Positions 11,101 through 25,462 are shown, counted from the first letter of the stretch. The stretch is DNA of 64,000 nt from Edolisoma coerulescens (GCA_013397115.1 VWZW01004119.1:2666342-2730341); one strand, 5' to 3'. Program-made: numbers and translations. The notes: generated by a model from the sequence alone, not told the origin.

Positions 11101-13490
11101 ATCTTAGGGTTGTCTGGAAAGGAAGTTTGTAGAACAGAACAATAAGAAAAAATTGAAAAATGCAAGGACTTCAAGGAAAAACCTATACTTTTGGTCAGTG
11201 CCAGGATCTATTGTTCCAGACAAGATGAGGAGCATCCAGGTATGAATATCAAGAGGAGAGCAAAAAAGATTCCTGGAGAAATGAGAAACTCAACAGCCCT
11301 ATAAAGGGGATTTCCAAAAATAGAAACAATCAGAGGCATGGGCCTGTTTCTGTCAGAAGGACCTCTCAAATCTCAATCAGTAAAGGAGTTTTATATGTTT
11401 GTTTGGAAGATGGTTAAATTCACAGGTGACAACTTTGGAGGGCTGATTAGAATCAGAGATTAACTCACAGAAAAATAAAACAAGGAATGTTCCTAAAAAG
11501 ATGCATTTCAATGTAGAAATGTAGGTAGTGCCACACCTGGCAGGAATAACACACCACACAAACATATGATGGAAAATGACAGGCAGAAAATTATTTTTGA
11601 GGTGTTGCATATCACAGACATGACAAGCCTTTGCAAGAAAAGCAAACTGCACACTGGGTGCATATTTCACCTAGAGCCCTTTTGGCAATATTTTCTATCA
11701 TTATTATAACTTCCCTGAGTTCTGTCTGAAATGTCTGGCTAGGTGGAAAATCTGTTAAAAGTTGTAACTTGAAGAACACTACAAGTAGAGAGGAGTATAT
11801 TAACTACTGTGTCTGTGCAAATGAAATGATGGAGAGGGACTTGAGATTGTGAATGCCAAACTAGGTGACAGTGAAAGAGGATACCTGTATCTTATTAACT
11901 AATAAATGTCTCCCAAAGACACCAGCAGTTGCATAAAAAGAAGTCATGAGACCCTGAAGTTTTCAAGGGTAACATTTAAAGAACCTGTGGTGCTGCTAGT
12001 GACTGGAGCCTGAGAATATGCTAAATATTCATATACAACAATTAGAATATCAGAAATGCACAATAGAAGTTTTAGCATCATGGTAAGAGGTATAACAAAG
12101 TGATTCAAGATATATCCATGGGAAACAGGGGCCAAGCTGCAGGGAGCAAGGTCCTGCTGTGTGTTGTTTTGTTACCACTGCAACCGATTATTTTTATTTG
12201 CCACACTGCTCAAAGAAAACCTGAGTGGAAACGACAGGCTTTAATAACAGGTGCTGTGAAAGATAACAGCATAAGTGAGAGTTTCTGGCTGATGTAAGAG
12301 GCAGTCTCTGGAACGCTCAGTATCTACAGCAGTGTTAAACACCAACCCTGCAGCAGCCAGGCATGGGTCAAGCCCACTGAAGCACCAGCAGTGGCCAGCA
12401 AGACAGCCCCAAAGAGAAAGGGCCAACAGCAGCAACCCGCAACACTCCTGCACTGCACAGAGTAGAGCTGAATCCAGCCAGAGGCAGGAGTAAAATCAAA
12501 GACCACTCTTCTGCTACATAAAACACGTTAGTGCTTATTTTAGCCTCTGCAACGAGACGGAGCAGAAACAAAATGCACGTTGTGGGGAGCCTCTGCATTC
12601 CAGCAAATGCCGCAACACCGCCGTGCCCTCCGTCACAGCAGACAATCCTCTGGCACACGGCAGCTGTCATCAACGTGTTGCAAGCGAGCAGATCCTCTCC
12701 TCTGCAGAAATTGTTTCCCTCTGCCATCTTGGTGTGCTTGCCTATACTCAAGTGGCCCAGCCTTCACCAGGAGGGGAAATACACAGGAAAAATGACTTGA
12801 AAAATCACTGCCATTAGGAAAACACCGCCGCTCTTGAAATGTTTTCATTAAGATGGTTAAACTGCTTAATTAAAACTATTTGAAAGGCCTATTCTCATTT
12901 CCATTACGGACTTTAAAGATCTTATGGCCTCAAATAGTATAAAGGGGTCCAAAAGTCTCCATAATGTAAATAAGAATTAGTGAATTTATTTTCACTGGCA
13001 TTATTTACAGTTAGTGATCTTCTTATATTGGCTTAATTATCATCTGATTCTAAAAGGCTAATAATTTCACTCCATTACCCTCCAGATCTGCTTCTCTTTC
13101 AGAAGTAGTTTAACAGATGCCAAAAATTAAAAAAAAAAAATTTAAAAAGTAAAAAGAAAGATTAAGAGTCAAAACAATGCAGAAAATCAAAGCTGTTAAA
13201 CGACAAGGTTGGGTAATTGCTGAACCAGTGATTCAGAGTTTGTTGCTCACCACCTCCATCTGCTGAAAGTTTCTGTCTCTACCAGCAGAAATAGATCAAA
13301 TCTTGTAGGTGCCACTGCTCCTGGACTAATAAACCAGCTTAAAATAAATCCGTGGCAGTTTCAAAGAATGCATTAGACAGTTCTGGTGGTCAAGGCTCTG
13401 GTTCCTTTTGCCAGCTCTGCCAGTCCCTTAGTCTGCCACAGACAAAGACAATACCTTCTAAAATTGTAGTCGGGAATTGCTGGAACTTAC

Positions 13491-13535
13491 CTCTCAATAG
13501 CCAAATTCATTTGATTTTCAACAAGATTTGGGTCT
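13491..13535 (-). other. possible 45-nt minus-strand exon
   Basis: On the minus strand, a textbook acceptor (tagtttcattttcag) ends just above 13535 and a textbook donor (attgagag followed by gtaagttcc) lies below 13491. Only one of the three frames is open (phase 2 in, phase 2 out), reading DPNLVENQMNLAIE. The splice signals are stronger than those of any other candidate here except 25374-25462. The length is too short for an open frame to mean much, and the family is unrecognised. Confidence 0.25.
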
Positions 13536-16500
13536 CTGAAAATGAAACTAAGGCTTTATGGGGAGAAATTGGCTAGGATTCAGATGCTGAATAAAAATCA
13601 CAATGCATACAAACATCAACACCCACACACACGCACAAACACCCTTCTGTGCACGTACTTCCAGACCAAGCATTACCTGAACCACACAAGAGGAGCAGGA
13701 ACAGAGGGACCATTTTCGTGTATTCCAAATGAGAAAATGATCCAACTAATGCAGAATAATTTCTAGGGGTGAACATCAGCTAAGAAGAGATGAACAGAGA
13801 ACATGTGTTTGCTACCAGCTTGCTTCCATAAAGACACTGACAGAGTATCCTACTGCATCCCTGCTGAACGGGACCAGCCATGCACAGGGAGGAGGAGCTG
13901 GGAAAGAAGATGCTCTGCCCAGTGTGTTTGTTCCTTTTTCCACTCCCAAGACATAGAATTGAAATGCACATTTCAGTAACTCAGCTGAAAACAGCACGTT
14001 CTGCAATTTCCACCCAGCGAGTCCCCAGCACACAACTGCTGTTCCACAACCAAATGTCAGCAGAGCAGCTGAGCCACACACAGGCCTGGGAGGGAAAGGG
14101 AGAGCTCAGGAGCCTGGAAGGAAAAGGGAAATCACAGTGCCGACCAGGGAAAATAACAGAAACCCCTTCTGTTTGGCTACTCGATGACATAGGGTTTGAG
14201 CTTCCTTGTGAATCCCTGTCAAGTCAACTACCAAGCAGAACTGGAATATTACACCACATAATGTCTCAATCCCAATTTTTTTTCCGGATTGGTACTCCAT
14301 TATGCTCTCACTTTAGGTAGAAAGGAAGCCTACAGCCCACTCTGCCTCAATATATAAGGACAGGTTTCTAATAACTCTGTGTCACCTTGGAAAATTAAAA
14401 TAGTACCTCTTGTTCTGATTGTATATGAAAGTATAGCTAAAACAAATTTCATGGCACTGATTAAGTGTCATGTTCACTAAACTTTCCAATCCCACCATGG
14501 ATCTTTCCATATCGGTGTTTGCGTAGGCTGCACGGTGAGTAAGAAAAATCAGATTTCAGGTGCTCACAAGCATGACAAATAGGCACTGAAGTGGCCTTGA
14601 GCACTGTGATGTAGTAACCGAGAGGAAATTGAAGCATTCAATATTCTGAGGTGCCTGAGCCCTCTGCAGATGGCTCTTGGGTAGTTGTTTGTAATCTAGC
14701 AGAAAGAAATCATCTGGTTTTGTGAGGGCTTGTTTTGTTTGTTTCGCTTTGACACTGCCAAAATAAATAATTTTAATGCAGGCAGCATAATGTGAGTAAT
14801 AATAATACACACACTAACTTGCAGCTCTTACGTTGGGCGCTCATCTCCAAATGAAATCAATGCAAGATTCAGCAGGTCCTTCCTACAGTAGCAAATCTCC
14901 AGTTCCAGGAGGCTACTGCACATTTCTGTGTTAATTAGGAGCTTTGTGGAATTTAATTCAAGGTTGCTGACAGAAAGGCTTGTGACAAGGAGTATTTTAA
15001 ACCTGTGACTGACAGTGACAGCAGTGCTTCAGTCTATTGCCTTAGTTGGACTATGTGTTCTGTCCATACCCCACCATTTCATGAAAAAATAAATATATTT
15101 CTGTACGTTAATCTTTGTATCATTCTGCATTTTGTAATTGGATGTATAATTAAAATGCAAAAATTAAATTATATGCTTTTATTTTGGGGCCCATTTCTAT
15201 CTGGCAAGTAGACCTATGGAAAGGGACGGATTCACAAATGAATTGATGATCTGAAAAATATTTATGAATTATATAATCCATTTAGACATTAACTTTCAGT
15301 GAATGAAGACAATATCAGCAGGCATTTTATAATTAGATGTCATTAGTACATGCATAAAGATAAATTTTAATATGTTACACTGCACTGAAATTATGGAGGT
15401 TTAATATTTTTAAATTAAGAGCTTCACTGTTTTAGATTTTCATATATATGGAGGTGCTACAATTCTGGAATAAATTCTAGTACTAAAAAAGTCACAAAAT
15501 AATAGAATAGTGATATTTCCTCTTAAAATTGTCAGGCACTTTTGAGTCCCAGCAAAAATTTCTGACTTGTTAACACAAACCTCTCTGATCTTCCAGCAAA
15601 AAATAATTCTGTATCTTCAAATAAAATTAACTCAGATTAGGTTGTAGGTTTAATCAGACATGTAGAACTCATAACAGATCAGAGCAACAAATTGGCTATT
15701 ACTCAGTAATATGCACAGGTGTGACCCTGCAAAGGTCAGGCACTTTGTTCAAGTATGGAAAGTCAAAAATAGCCTGTGCAAGTGGAGTTTATATAAATTG
15801 GTGATGTACAGTAGCCTTTGAAGGCGAGTAAGAGTGACAAAGTGTATTTAATTACCCAAGATTTAATTGACCTGTACAGGAGAAAAATATGAAGTATGAA
15901 CAACCCAGCAGCTTTAGGAAAGAAATGAAGTGGTACTTCATAAGACTATTAGAATTTCTATTGATTTTGTGAATAATCGTGTCCTTGATTATTTTATCTC
16001 TCTTTCCACACATTCAGCCATCCCCTGCAAATGAAATTTAATTATTGTTTAGACAGAATCTGAGCACATCCTCAAGCAAAATAGTACAACCAGCAATGGC
16101 ATAACAATTCGACAGCTCCCTGCAGCAGTACACAGAACCCATCCAAAATTGGATTGTGTCCCAGCATGCTGCAAAACTACACTTTGCTGGCTCTCCTTGT
16201 GCTATCAGACAAAGCCAAGTCAGCCAAAGGATGAAATTAGGTAGCTGATGGTTGAATTCCTGTTTCTCCCTCAAAGCCAGCACTCAAAAGTATGAGAGCC
16301 TACTCACATTCTTACAGTGCCTTGGGACCAAGCCTGCAGACCACACCAGGGCAGTGATTCCCTGCTGGTGGCCTGTCCTTCACAGAGGGAGGAGAGGTCT
16401 GTGTCCCGAGGAAGAACTGAATTAACTGACAGAAGGAATGCAGCACGTGGAGGATCTCTGGCTTGGCAGCAACCAGGTCACCCCAATATCACAGGGCTTG

Positions 16501-18367
16501 TGCAATGCAGGTCACAACGCCGAGCTGGTGTTTCAGACTGGCTGAAGAACTGGGCTGGTATCACAGCACCAGTCATGCCTAGATCTGGTCCAAAGTGCTA
16601 AAATCAACTTTATTTTGAGGTATTCTTCACGCTTCCTTTCAGAGGAAGAAGGGTTCTCTCAAATGCACCAAACACTGTCCCCCAGCCATGACATTTCTGT
16701 AAAGGTTGCAGGAGTACAAACAAGAGCTGGACTCAGCAGCTGCCTGTCATCTATGCCAGCCCTAGATGCCAGCAGAGAAGACTGATTTAAAATTGCATGA
16801 TGTGGTACATTTAAAATGCACATCAAAAACCTCAATTTATACAGGCTGGATTCATCCCTAATTTTATAAGTACACCTTGTCACATTTTCCAGGCAGCTTA
16901 ACCTTTTGAAACTACCACCTATTACTGGGCCAAAACCATCTTTTAGGTTTAGAAGGGGTTTAAATTCAAAATATACTTGGTACTTCTGTTTCAAGTAAAG
17001 ATTAAAAGCTAGCAAAAAAGAGTTTCACACTGAGCTAAACCCACCCCAGAATGGTGTTATAAATATGCAGAGGCTACAGGGAATAAAAACAAAAAAAGAC
17101 CTTTCTTTCAGCAAAGAAAGCTGCTTCCTCCTCAGGGTCAAATGTGATCCAAGAGAAAATGGTGAAAACTATAAAAAATTACAGAGAACGAGAGTCTGCA
17201 GCAAAATTTGGAATTATTCTTCAGTAATATGTAAGAGAACAAAGAAATAAGCACCAGTTTAGAGTTCTAGATTGAGACACCCAAGTTAATCTCTGAAGAC
17301 TCGCCAAGGTGACCATACTCAGGGTCTGAGTAAAGGTATCGAAGTGCAGTGAGACTGAGGAATGAGTGTTGCTGAACTCAAAGGGAAAGTAAAGCTTGAT
17401 GTTCTCAAATTGAACATGTCCAACAGTCACCATTAATAAGGTCTGATAGCATGATTTCTCTAATAAATCCAACTCAGGCTTGAAAAAACACGCTGTGTGT
17501 GTTTTAAAAGGTTGAGTGGAGTCACTTGGGAGCCACAAATTCACGAGTCTGACCTCGGTAGTTTGTGAGTCTTTAGAACACACTTTGAAAGGTTTTACAC
17601 AATGCAGATATAATGCAGATAAATGGAGACAAAAAGGATGGTCCTGTACAATGACCAGAATAGCTTTTGTGTGTGCACTTTCTCAAGAGAGAAAATACAA
17701 AGGGAAAAAAATAAAGAAAAAAAGAAAACCAGAACAAGACTCTACCCATATTTGTAGGCAAGTGAGCATATGCAAAAGGAACACGGAGCCCTGGTGCTTT
17801 CTGTAATATTCCATGTGCAGCTGTGAATGCTTGCACTAATGCCAGTTAATCTGCAGAGCTATGGAGAGAGGGAAGGCAGTGTTGGCCACAGCACTGGAGT
17901 CATCTACTACTCTTCAAACACTGAAATCGAATCCTTCACATCCTCCTGGACTCCACCAGAAGGGAGCAGATGGAGCCTCGCTAAGCTGCTCATCCAAACA
18001 CAAATGCAGAATACAGCAGTAAACATTAGGGCTTTGACACGATACCAAAGCAGAGGAACAGCAATAGTTTTACTAAAAGTGCTTCTCACTTAAAGCTTTC
18101 TCTGATGATTCCAGAAGAGTGAAGAGTTCATGGCTTAAACCAGGACTAGCAGCATATAATTAAAACTGAGTAAACCTGGTTTATATTTAAAAACAATTAA
18201 AGCTAAAGAAAAGACCCTTTGCAATGGCACAGTCTGACTCTGCTTTTATGTGACGCACCAATTTCAAGCAGCTCTGCAATTTGCTGTTTGCATCCTTGCA
18301 ATTAAGGCAGAGCCCATCCCTGACATCCTGCACTAAGAGGATGCCTTTCAGCTTGCTTTTGGTTTGG

Positions 18368-18385
18368 TTTTTTTTTTTTTTTTTT
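18368..18385 (+). repeat. poly(T) tract, 18 nt
   Basis: Uninterrupted T18. A second CT/T run follows at 18546-18570. Confidence 0.9.
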
Positions 18386-21300
18386 GGAAAGGTCTGACAA
18401 TTTTCTATTTTGTTTCTACTCCAGCTGAAATATAGATTTTTTTTTTTCCTCTTTCCAGCAGTCAAAGCTTTAGAGAACAAATAAAACGAGGATGAAAAGT
18501 TCTTCTTGCTCAGCTTTTTAATTTAAAGGTTTTTCTGCTTTAATTTTCTTTCTTTCTTTTTTTTTTTTTTCAATTCATTGAAATCTTAGGGTCAGTAGTA
18601 AATGTGCCATTCAAGTATCTCTTTTTCCTGAAACCATGGCAGAAACCATCCATCCCTTTGGGATAAACAAGCTGAAAGAAGACATTCTTTTGTTCTCTTT
18701 CCCATGGCTGAAGTGAAATTGCTTGCACCGCTGGATTAAAACTTCATTTTAAAGGGGTTTTCTTTATAAATGCAAAGTAGGATTCAGACTACATAGATAG
18801 ACAGGACAGAAAAGGATATGGGATCCACAAGAAGAATAAACTTCAAAAGAGTTTTCTCCTACTTTGTGGATATCTTACTCTAATTCTGATATCCTTCCTC
18901 CTCACAGAGCAATTCTGACTGCAAACCTTTCCAAACCCTCTCTTTTCAGTTTAGGAAATTTTCACATCATTTGTGATCTGATGCATTCCAGCCATTCACA
19001 TGTGGCCTGACTGTTTTGTCAGGATGCATTCCCATCTCACTTTATTAAATAGCTTGAGGACAATATTTGTTGCAACACAGTTAGGCAAAGAAAAGCATGT
19101 GAAACAAAATCTTGATTCTGACCAAACTTGTCACTCAAACAGAAATAAAGAGTATGGAATAAATCCAAAGAGGAGAAGGAAAACAGAGTTTTCTGTGCTT
19201 ATTCAAAGGCTAATGATGTCCTAGGGGAGACAATAAAAGAAAATGAAATTGTACGAAGGACACCTCCAGTACATTTAGTAAACCTTGTAGGAAAACACAA
19301 CAAAATCAATAGTAAAAAACTATTTGTGAGGATGCTAAATAAAGCAAGCTAGGAACAAGACCCTTGAAATGCATATATTGTAAACTGAGTTCTAATACTT
19401 CAAAATAATTATTCATAATCCAGGTTGAGATTCAATAAGGATATTTACCAGGGCTTATCTCTTCTTTTGTGCAACCTGACTTCCTATGAATGCTCAGGGA
19501 AAGAGAAACATGGCAAAGCTCTTCAGCATAGTGCACACCATGTACTGTTCTGCTCAAAACAATGCCTGCATTTGCCCAAAAGTTGTGGGCATGTTTAAGG
19601 AAGAGAGTCCATGTGCTGTTTTGTTCCATTTGCATGGATGGTTACTCCTGTTAAACCTTGCTGATTTTTATGTAAGAGGAACAGCAAAATGAAAGCACAG
19701 AACACCAAAGTCTCGTGCTGCACTGCTTCACAAACATAGCAGCTACACAAAGTCCAGCAGTATCCCAAAATCAACATTTTGTAGCAGGTATAACAGCGTG
19801 TTTTATATATTCTACTCATTTTAAAGGGATAATCAGATTTTCATCTGATTATTACAATTCTCTCTTTGTGCTGAAACTGAGCACTATAAAAATAGTCTAA
19901 TGGGTTTTGGAAAGAGTGGGATAAAGTCACTGAGTGAACTGGAATTATGCTTGACAGAATGGCAGGAATGAATCTGCAGGAAATATGGCTATTAAAAAGA
20001 AAAAAATCAACAAACCAACCAGAAAACACACATACTTCTAGCCCAATACTTCAGCATATAAAACAACTTATATTCATTAATGATCACAAAGCACCTCTCT
20101 CTGTTTTAAGAGACAAGTTCCTAAATACTTATGCAGTGCTTTGAACTCTGAAAGTCTTTTAACTGAAAGAGACCTGCACACTTCAGCAGTACTTAAATGT
20201 TTTCAGGGAATCCAAAATTCATCTGAAAGTTCAAAGAGATTCATATATAAAGTATTGGCATTTCAAGTGACCAACTCTTAACCTGTCAAATGATATATCT
20301 TAAAAACTACAGCAAAAGCCTCTTTTTAGAATACTTTGGTCTGCTCATGCATTGCAGTTTATCAATAGCAGTAAAGCTTGGCAAACACAGAGGCTGTGGT
20401 TGAAGTTCATGTCAATATAGCACAAGGTCCAGGAAAAAAAGCTTTTTTGTCTCACTAAAAGCTTTTCTAAAGATTTAACTAGAAAAATGCTAATGCTGTT
20501 GTAAGATTTCTCTGCACTGCACCCACACTCACCCTGCAAGGGTTTCCCGCACATTGTCACAGATATTAAACACAAATGCAAGTAAGGAATATAAAACAAA
20601 AAGTCCTTTTGCACTACTACAATAAGCACAGCATTTACATTTCAGGAACTGCTGAATGACAACAATCATAACTCTGAAATTATTTACTGCAAAATTTGAG
20701 CCACTAAAATAACTCTCACTCTAAATATGCAATTCTCAAGTACAGAAAAAGTTCAAGGAGAAAAACCCTCCATTCTTATTCTTGCATCATATTTTATAAA
20801 TTAAAAATCATCTCTATCCAAGTCTTAGAGCATTCAATAATTACATTTCCACCTTGTATTTTTCCCTTGAGATGTGCTTCATTACCCAGGTGCACAACTG
20901 AGTAGGGATGCTCTGACTGACCTCTCCCTTCTCTTAAAAGTCCAAGATGAATTCCCACTTACTATAAATGATCAAAGTTTTATGGACTAATGACAGTTTA
21001 AAATACTTTTTTTCCCCACTTTTACTGCAGTCCTGTCATTAAGACTAACAATCTAAAGTAGCTAAGAGAATGAGTAAGCAAGATGATTTACACAGATGAT
21101 AGTGTAATGGTAAGAAGTGGGGAAAGATCCTTTCAGATTTTTTTTGTAGCTGAAGCATTAAAAAGATTTACACCAAGGTCTTTAAGTGAAAAGAGAGCAT
21201 TGCCAAAGAGGTCTGGCAAGCTCTTCTATCAATAAAATACTCTGCCCCATAAATTTAACCAAACCCTCAGCTTAAAACCTGATTAGCACTAGAAGGAGCA

Positions 21301-24300
21301 TGCCTTGTTACCAGAGAAGCCCACCAGGCCAGTATCCAAAGGGTCTGATAAAAATCCGACAAGATAGCAACACTTCTATAAAATTTTCTCCACCATGGCA
21401 TCATATACTTTTTTTTTCCCGTGAGGCCACATACCAAAGTTGAGGAAATATTTAGCATGAGAAAGTAAAGGCTCTAATACAGAACAAAGTCATGTTGAAA
21501 TTACTTAGGGCTGTGCACAGCAGTAAAACCTTATATGTTTCTGTACCTGGCTGATCTGTACCTTTACTGCAGCACTTACAAAAATCATGGCATAACTTAC
21601 AAGTTTCAGGGTTTAACTTCCTTCAGAATGTTCTTCAGTAAGAGGTCAATTTAGAACAAGCTTGCATCTTTTTCATAATTCAACTCCTACTATTTTTTTT
21701 CATCAGAAATAGCCTGAATCAGACCTGAGTTCAGGTGTAGGGCAGGTTCAGATCAAGGCCTAATTTTGACTGTACCAGTACATGCACTTGATATTTCAAA
21801 GCAGCAGTATTTGATACAGTTCACAACAAAATTTCAAGACAAAATCACAGAAAGAAAACTGGAGGTTTGCTGTTGCTCAGTACAACAGAACATTATTTGT
21901 TTGGTGCTAAAAATGGGCTTAAGGTTGTAAGCCATGAATGTTTTGATAGTCCTTGCTTCCAGATCAGCTGTTCATGACATTTCCATCAGCTATCAACTTG
22001 GATTGCAGCCCATCCAGATCTAGAAAACAGGTGCCATCCGATTTTGGACTTCACCCAAAAAGAGTAGGGAAGATACTCATATGTCCTCACCCTCACCCTG
22101 AAAGCCTGAATAAAGTGATAAACTTTATATAGGGAACTCCAGCAGTCAGATTCTAGCAGGAAGAAAAGCAAGGGGCCAAAGGGGTGGAAAGGAAAAGGGT
22201 CTGTTGGTTGCTTGGTCTTTTCACGCCACAGCAGTGCAGGCATCTCTGCTGGCTGAGGGCAGCAGGTTGCCCCCGTTCAGACATCTCTGAGCCAAATTCT
22301 TTAACCTCCAAAGAGATACAAACAAATACATAGAAAGAAATCCACTTGGATGGCAGCCAGGTTTGCCTGCTGACCAGTCCACACGGCCTGTGCAATTCTA
22401 CTCTGAATCAGGACACAGCCTTGGATAACTGGTCCATCATAGCAGCGCTGAGTTTCTGTGGAAAAGTTTGATAAGCAGCTGGATATCATTCAGGAATTGT
22501 TGTGCTCCTTTAGCCAAACAAGGGTGGAAGAGAAAGCCACCAAAAAGGGAGGGACTTTCCATAACCAATACCTTTCCCAGATCCCTGCTGTGATTTGGCA
22601 GCCAGAAGTATCAGGAATTTAAACAATTCTGGTTACACAAAGGTTACAAACCTTGCTGGCAGCATTTACAAGCACAGAAAGAGGCAGATCCCATTCCTCT
22701 TTCTGCTCAGCCTTTCCTCAACCAAACTTTGAGCACATGGAAGTCCCGTTTTCAATTCTCCAGCTTTTGCCCAGGTCTCAGGCTACATACTGGACACTGT
22801 CAACAGCCAGTTGTAAAGTAGTGTCAAAAAATCCAGGTATTGGCATGGTAAAATAACACCAAAACATTAATAGGGAGCCAACATGCGTCGAAGGAAAGTC
22901 AGCCTATAAGTCTTCTTCCTAATCTTTTCTCTGCATGAAAGAATTTACTCTTCTATCCAACCACAGATATTATCTATTGGTGTCCAAAATACAGTTAGTG
23001 TTTCTAATGGTATTCTGATTGAGATAAGGAAAAAAACCACTGAAGGTTACTCATGAAAGTGCTTGCCAGTGTTCCTTGTTGGTCAGAATTGTAAGTTTTA
23101 GCAAATAAATTCACTATTTCAAATTATAGGAGAACCTGTGCCAGTACTGCATGCATTCATTCAAAAACATACATTCTCATGTGCATAGGAAGCTCCAAAA
23201 ATGGTTATGTCCTAAACAAGAAACAAGACAGAATGTGACCTTCTTGACAACTAATATTCAACTGAACACCAAGATTTTAAGCTGTTTTAGGAAAATGCTT
23301 GTTTCACATTCACCAGTTTGGAGGGCGACTCCTCTTCTGCAAATGCAACTCCATCAGCTCTCCAATGGCAGATGGCAGGAGTGAGCATAAACAGAAGGAT
23401 TTTACTTTCTGGTCAGCATCCAGTTGTCAGGATTTTTATATAGGTTCCTTTTTCAATGAAATGAAGGGAGATTTGCATATATTTCTTCCTTCACATACAA
23501 AATATTTAGAAAAAATTAGCAGGAAACCATCATAGAAACACTGCATTTTCCCCCTGTGCTCCCTGCCTTAGCATCTAGTACAGCAGCCTGGGAAACCAAA
23601 ACAGGTCATGCATCGAAAAACAGTTTTCAGAACAATTCATTAAAAGCACTGAAGAGTGCTTGTTGCTTTCACGTTCTCCCCAGATGATGTGTTGACTGCA
23701 CATCATACACACAAGCCCTCATTCCTTACAGACCTGGTCCCAAGAGAGAGTTAAAAGTGGGAAGACACGTTATTCATCCAAGTATGAGAAGTTAAAAACG
23801 TTCAGAGGGGATTACAAATGTCATTTTTCCCACTGAATCTCTTCCACGCTAAGTCCGGCTTTCCCCACATGTTCTCACAACCATCCCCCTTGGCTGCACA
23901 ATCGTAAGCCCATCTCAGTCTCAAGTACCTTCCTTGAGGGAAATGCAGAATATTTCTCTTGTTTTCAGTGCATTGGGAAAGACATGAAACTTATTCATAA
24001 AGAAATTGTTTCTTCTCTCCCATATTTTTACTCTCACGTGAAATACAGCTTTTTCATCCTGCATTTTGAGGAGTTGTGTAGAAACGTGATTTATAGCACT
24101 TGTTTCACCCACTTTCATTTCATTTTTTTTTACTCTGAACAATTTTTTTTTTGTTTTTTTCGACTTTGTATTTCAATTACTGGGTTTTCTCCTACAGCAT
24201 ATGAGTTTAAAGAAGTTATGGAATTCAGTGACAGTGTTTGTTGCAGAGGCCTGTTGTCAGTAGATGGCAGCATGTGGCTGCTTAGATCACAGACTCTGCC

Positions 24301-24939
24301 AAAAATTCTTACAGGGGAAACAAACTTCCAGGCAGAAACAGCTGGGTCTCTGCAAACCCCTATCCCTACATATCTTTCCCAGCAAAATACTGTAGTGATG
24401 TCTCTTACAAAATCCTTCAGGGCCTGATTCAAACTGTGACGTTTTCCTTGATTCTTGGTTTGGCATCTGGTGGAGGATTTTTTTTTTCCCCAAACGAATG
24501 TGTGGCAGAAATTAAAAGATTTCTGTAAAGCAGAAATAATCTGGACAAAGTCTCTTACAAAGAGAGTTTTCTTACAAAGAAAAGTTTGTAAATTTGGAAT
24601 TCCAGCCCTGAACCTGAAGTTCAGGACATCAGTTCTAGCAACAAAACCAATTATTTTATCCCTGCCTCTTCGTAGTTCTTGACTACACAAGGTACTTTTT
24701 TCCTGCTATCAAATAATACACACACATATATAACATTTTCTCTCTTTCCTACTTGTATAAAAGGATGCAGCAGTGTTTCCAGGGGTTACACCTAACAAAA
24801 TTTAAAATAATGAATTCCAAAATTTCACTGCTCTCTAAAGTGGTTTTCATCTGATAGTTTAAATGGAAACAAATCCCAAGTAAGTACCATGTACAGATTT
24901 CAGTCATTCTAAATTCCTAATTCTTTATGTTCCCAAAAT

Positions 24940-24977
24940 GAAAATGGGCTTGAGAAAATGGGCTTGAGAAAATGTGC
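24940..24977 (+). repeat. 14-bp tandem repeat, 2.7 copies
   Basis: Two exact copies of gaaaatgggcttga followed by a partial third copy (gaaaatgtgct). Probably a recent slippage duplication. Confidence 0.9.
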
Positions 24978-25373
24978 TCTGCTATTTGCACTTTCAATCT
25001 ACAGTTTGCTTCTCTGAGTAAGTAATTATACTGAATGTTTTGGGCAACATAACAAAAGTGTATTTCTGTATGCAAGGTTTATTTCAATTTATGTGATGTG
25101 GTTCTTTCAGGTTAGGAAGTTTAGGGTGTACTTATAATAGAGTTTGACAGTGGATAGGAAACTTCCCCTTTCCTGTCTGAATATATCCCTTTCACTTTCT
25201 GACAATATAGCAGCTTAACAGTGTATTTTTCTGAAAATTTTATAAAAGTGCAAAGAATCCACAAACAGCTCATGCATCCCCTGTTGCTTCTACAGCCAGA
25301 ACTATTTGGTCATTTCAAAATAAATGCTAAAGAAACAAGAACCTATTTTGAGTTGCTGGTGTGTTTTTCTTAC

Positions 25374-25462
25374 CTGACATGATTTCATTAGCTTTCTTCT
25401 GTCCCTCAGAAGCAGCTAAAATTCCACTTTTTTCCACGTTGCAAGTAGCAGCTGCTTCAGCG
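25374..25462 (-). CDS. candidate exon, weakly SLP-2 (STOML2)-like
   Basis: On the minus strand the interval is bounded by an excellent acceptor (gggttttctttccccacag) and an excellent donor (atgtcag followed by gtaagaaaa). It is 89 nt, open in one frame only, enters in phase 2 and leaves in phase 1. The 29 whole codons include AEAAATCNVEKSGILAASEG and QKKANEIMS, an alanine/glutamate/lysine-rich helix. It loosely resembles the coiled-coil segment after the SPFH domain of the mitochondrial stomatin-like protein 2 family (pattern S-x-I-x-x-A ... EG-x-K-x-A). The resemblance is partial and could reflect generic helical composition. True STOML2 is highly conserved, so this would be a diverged paralogue or an unrelated protein. 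No neighbouring exon was confirmed with a compatible phase. It may be a real exon of a minus-strand gene or a chance exon-like sequence. Confidence 0.35.

Larger units (their letters stand above)
11101..25373. other. long non-coding stretch
   Basis: No gene or mobile element is recognised over about 14 kb apart from the short items listed separately. Simple sequence includes T18 at 18368-18385, a CT/T run at 18546-18570 and an A-rich block at 13129-13160. A block at about 12830-13100 is dense in TAAT/ATTA motifs and looks like a candidate conserved non-coding element. The longest minus-strand open frame (24130-24690, 186 codons) shows no domain. Confidence 0.6.

Noticed and set aside
19449..19492. 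44-nt minus-strand exon-like interval (IHRKSGCTKEEISP)
   Set aside because: The acceptor ends in gag and the donor is weak (gtaaat). The phase does not link to neighbouring candidates.
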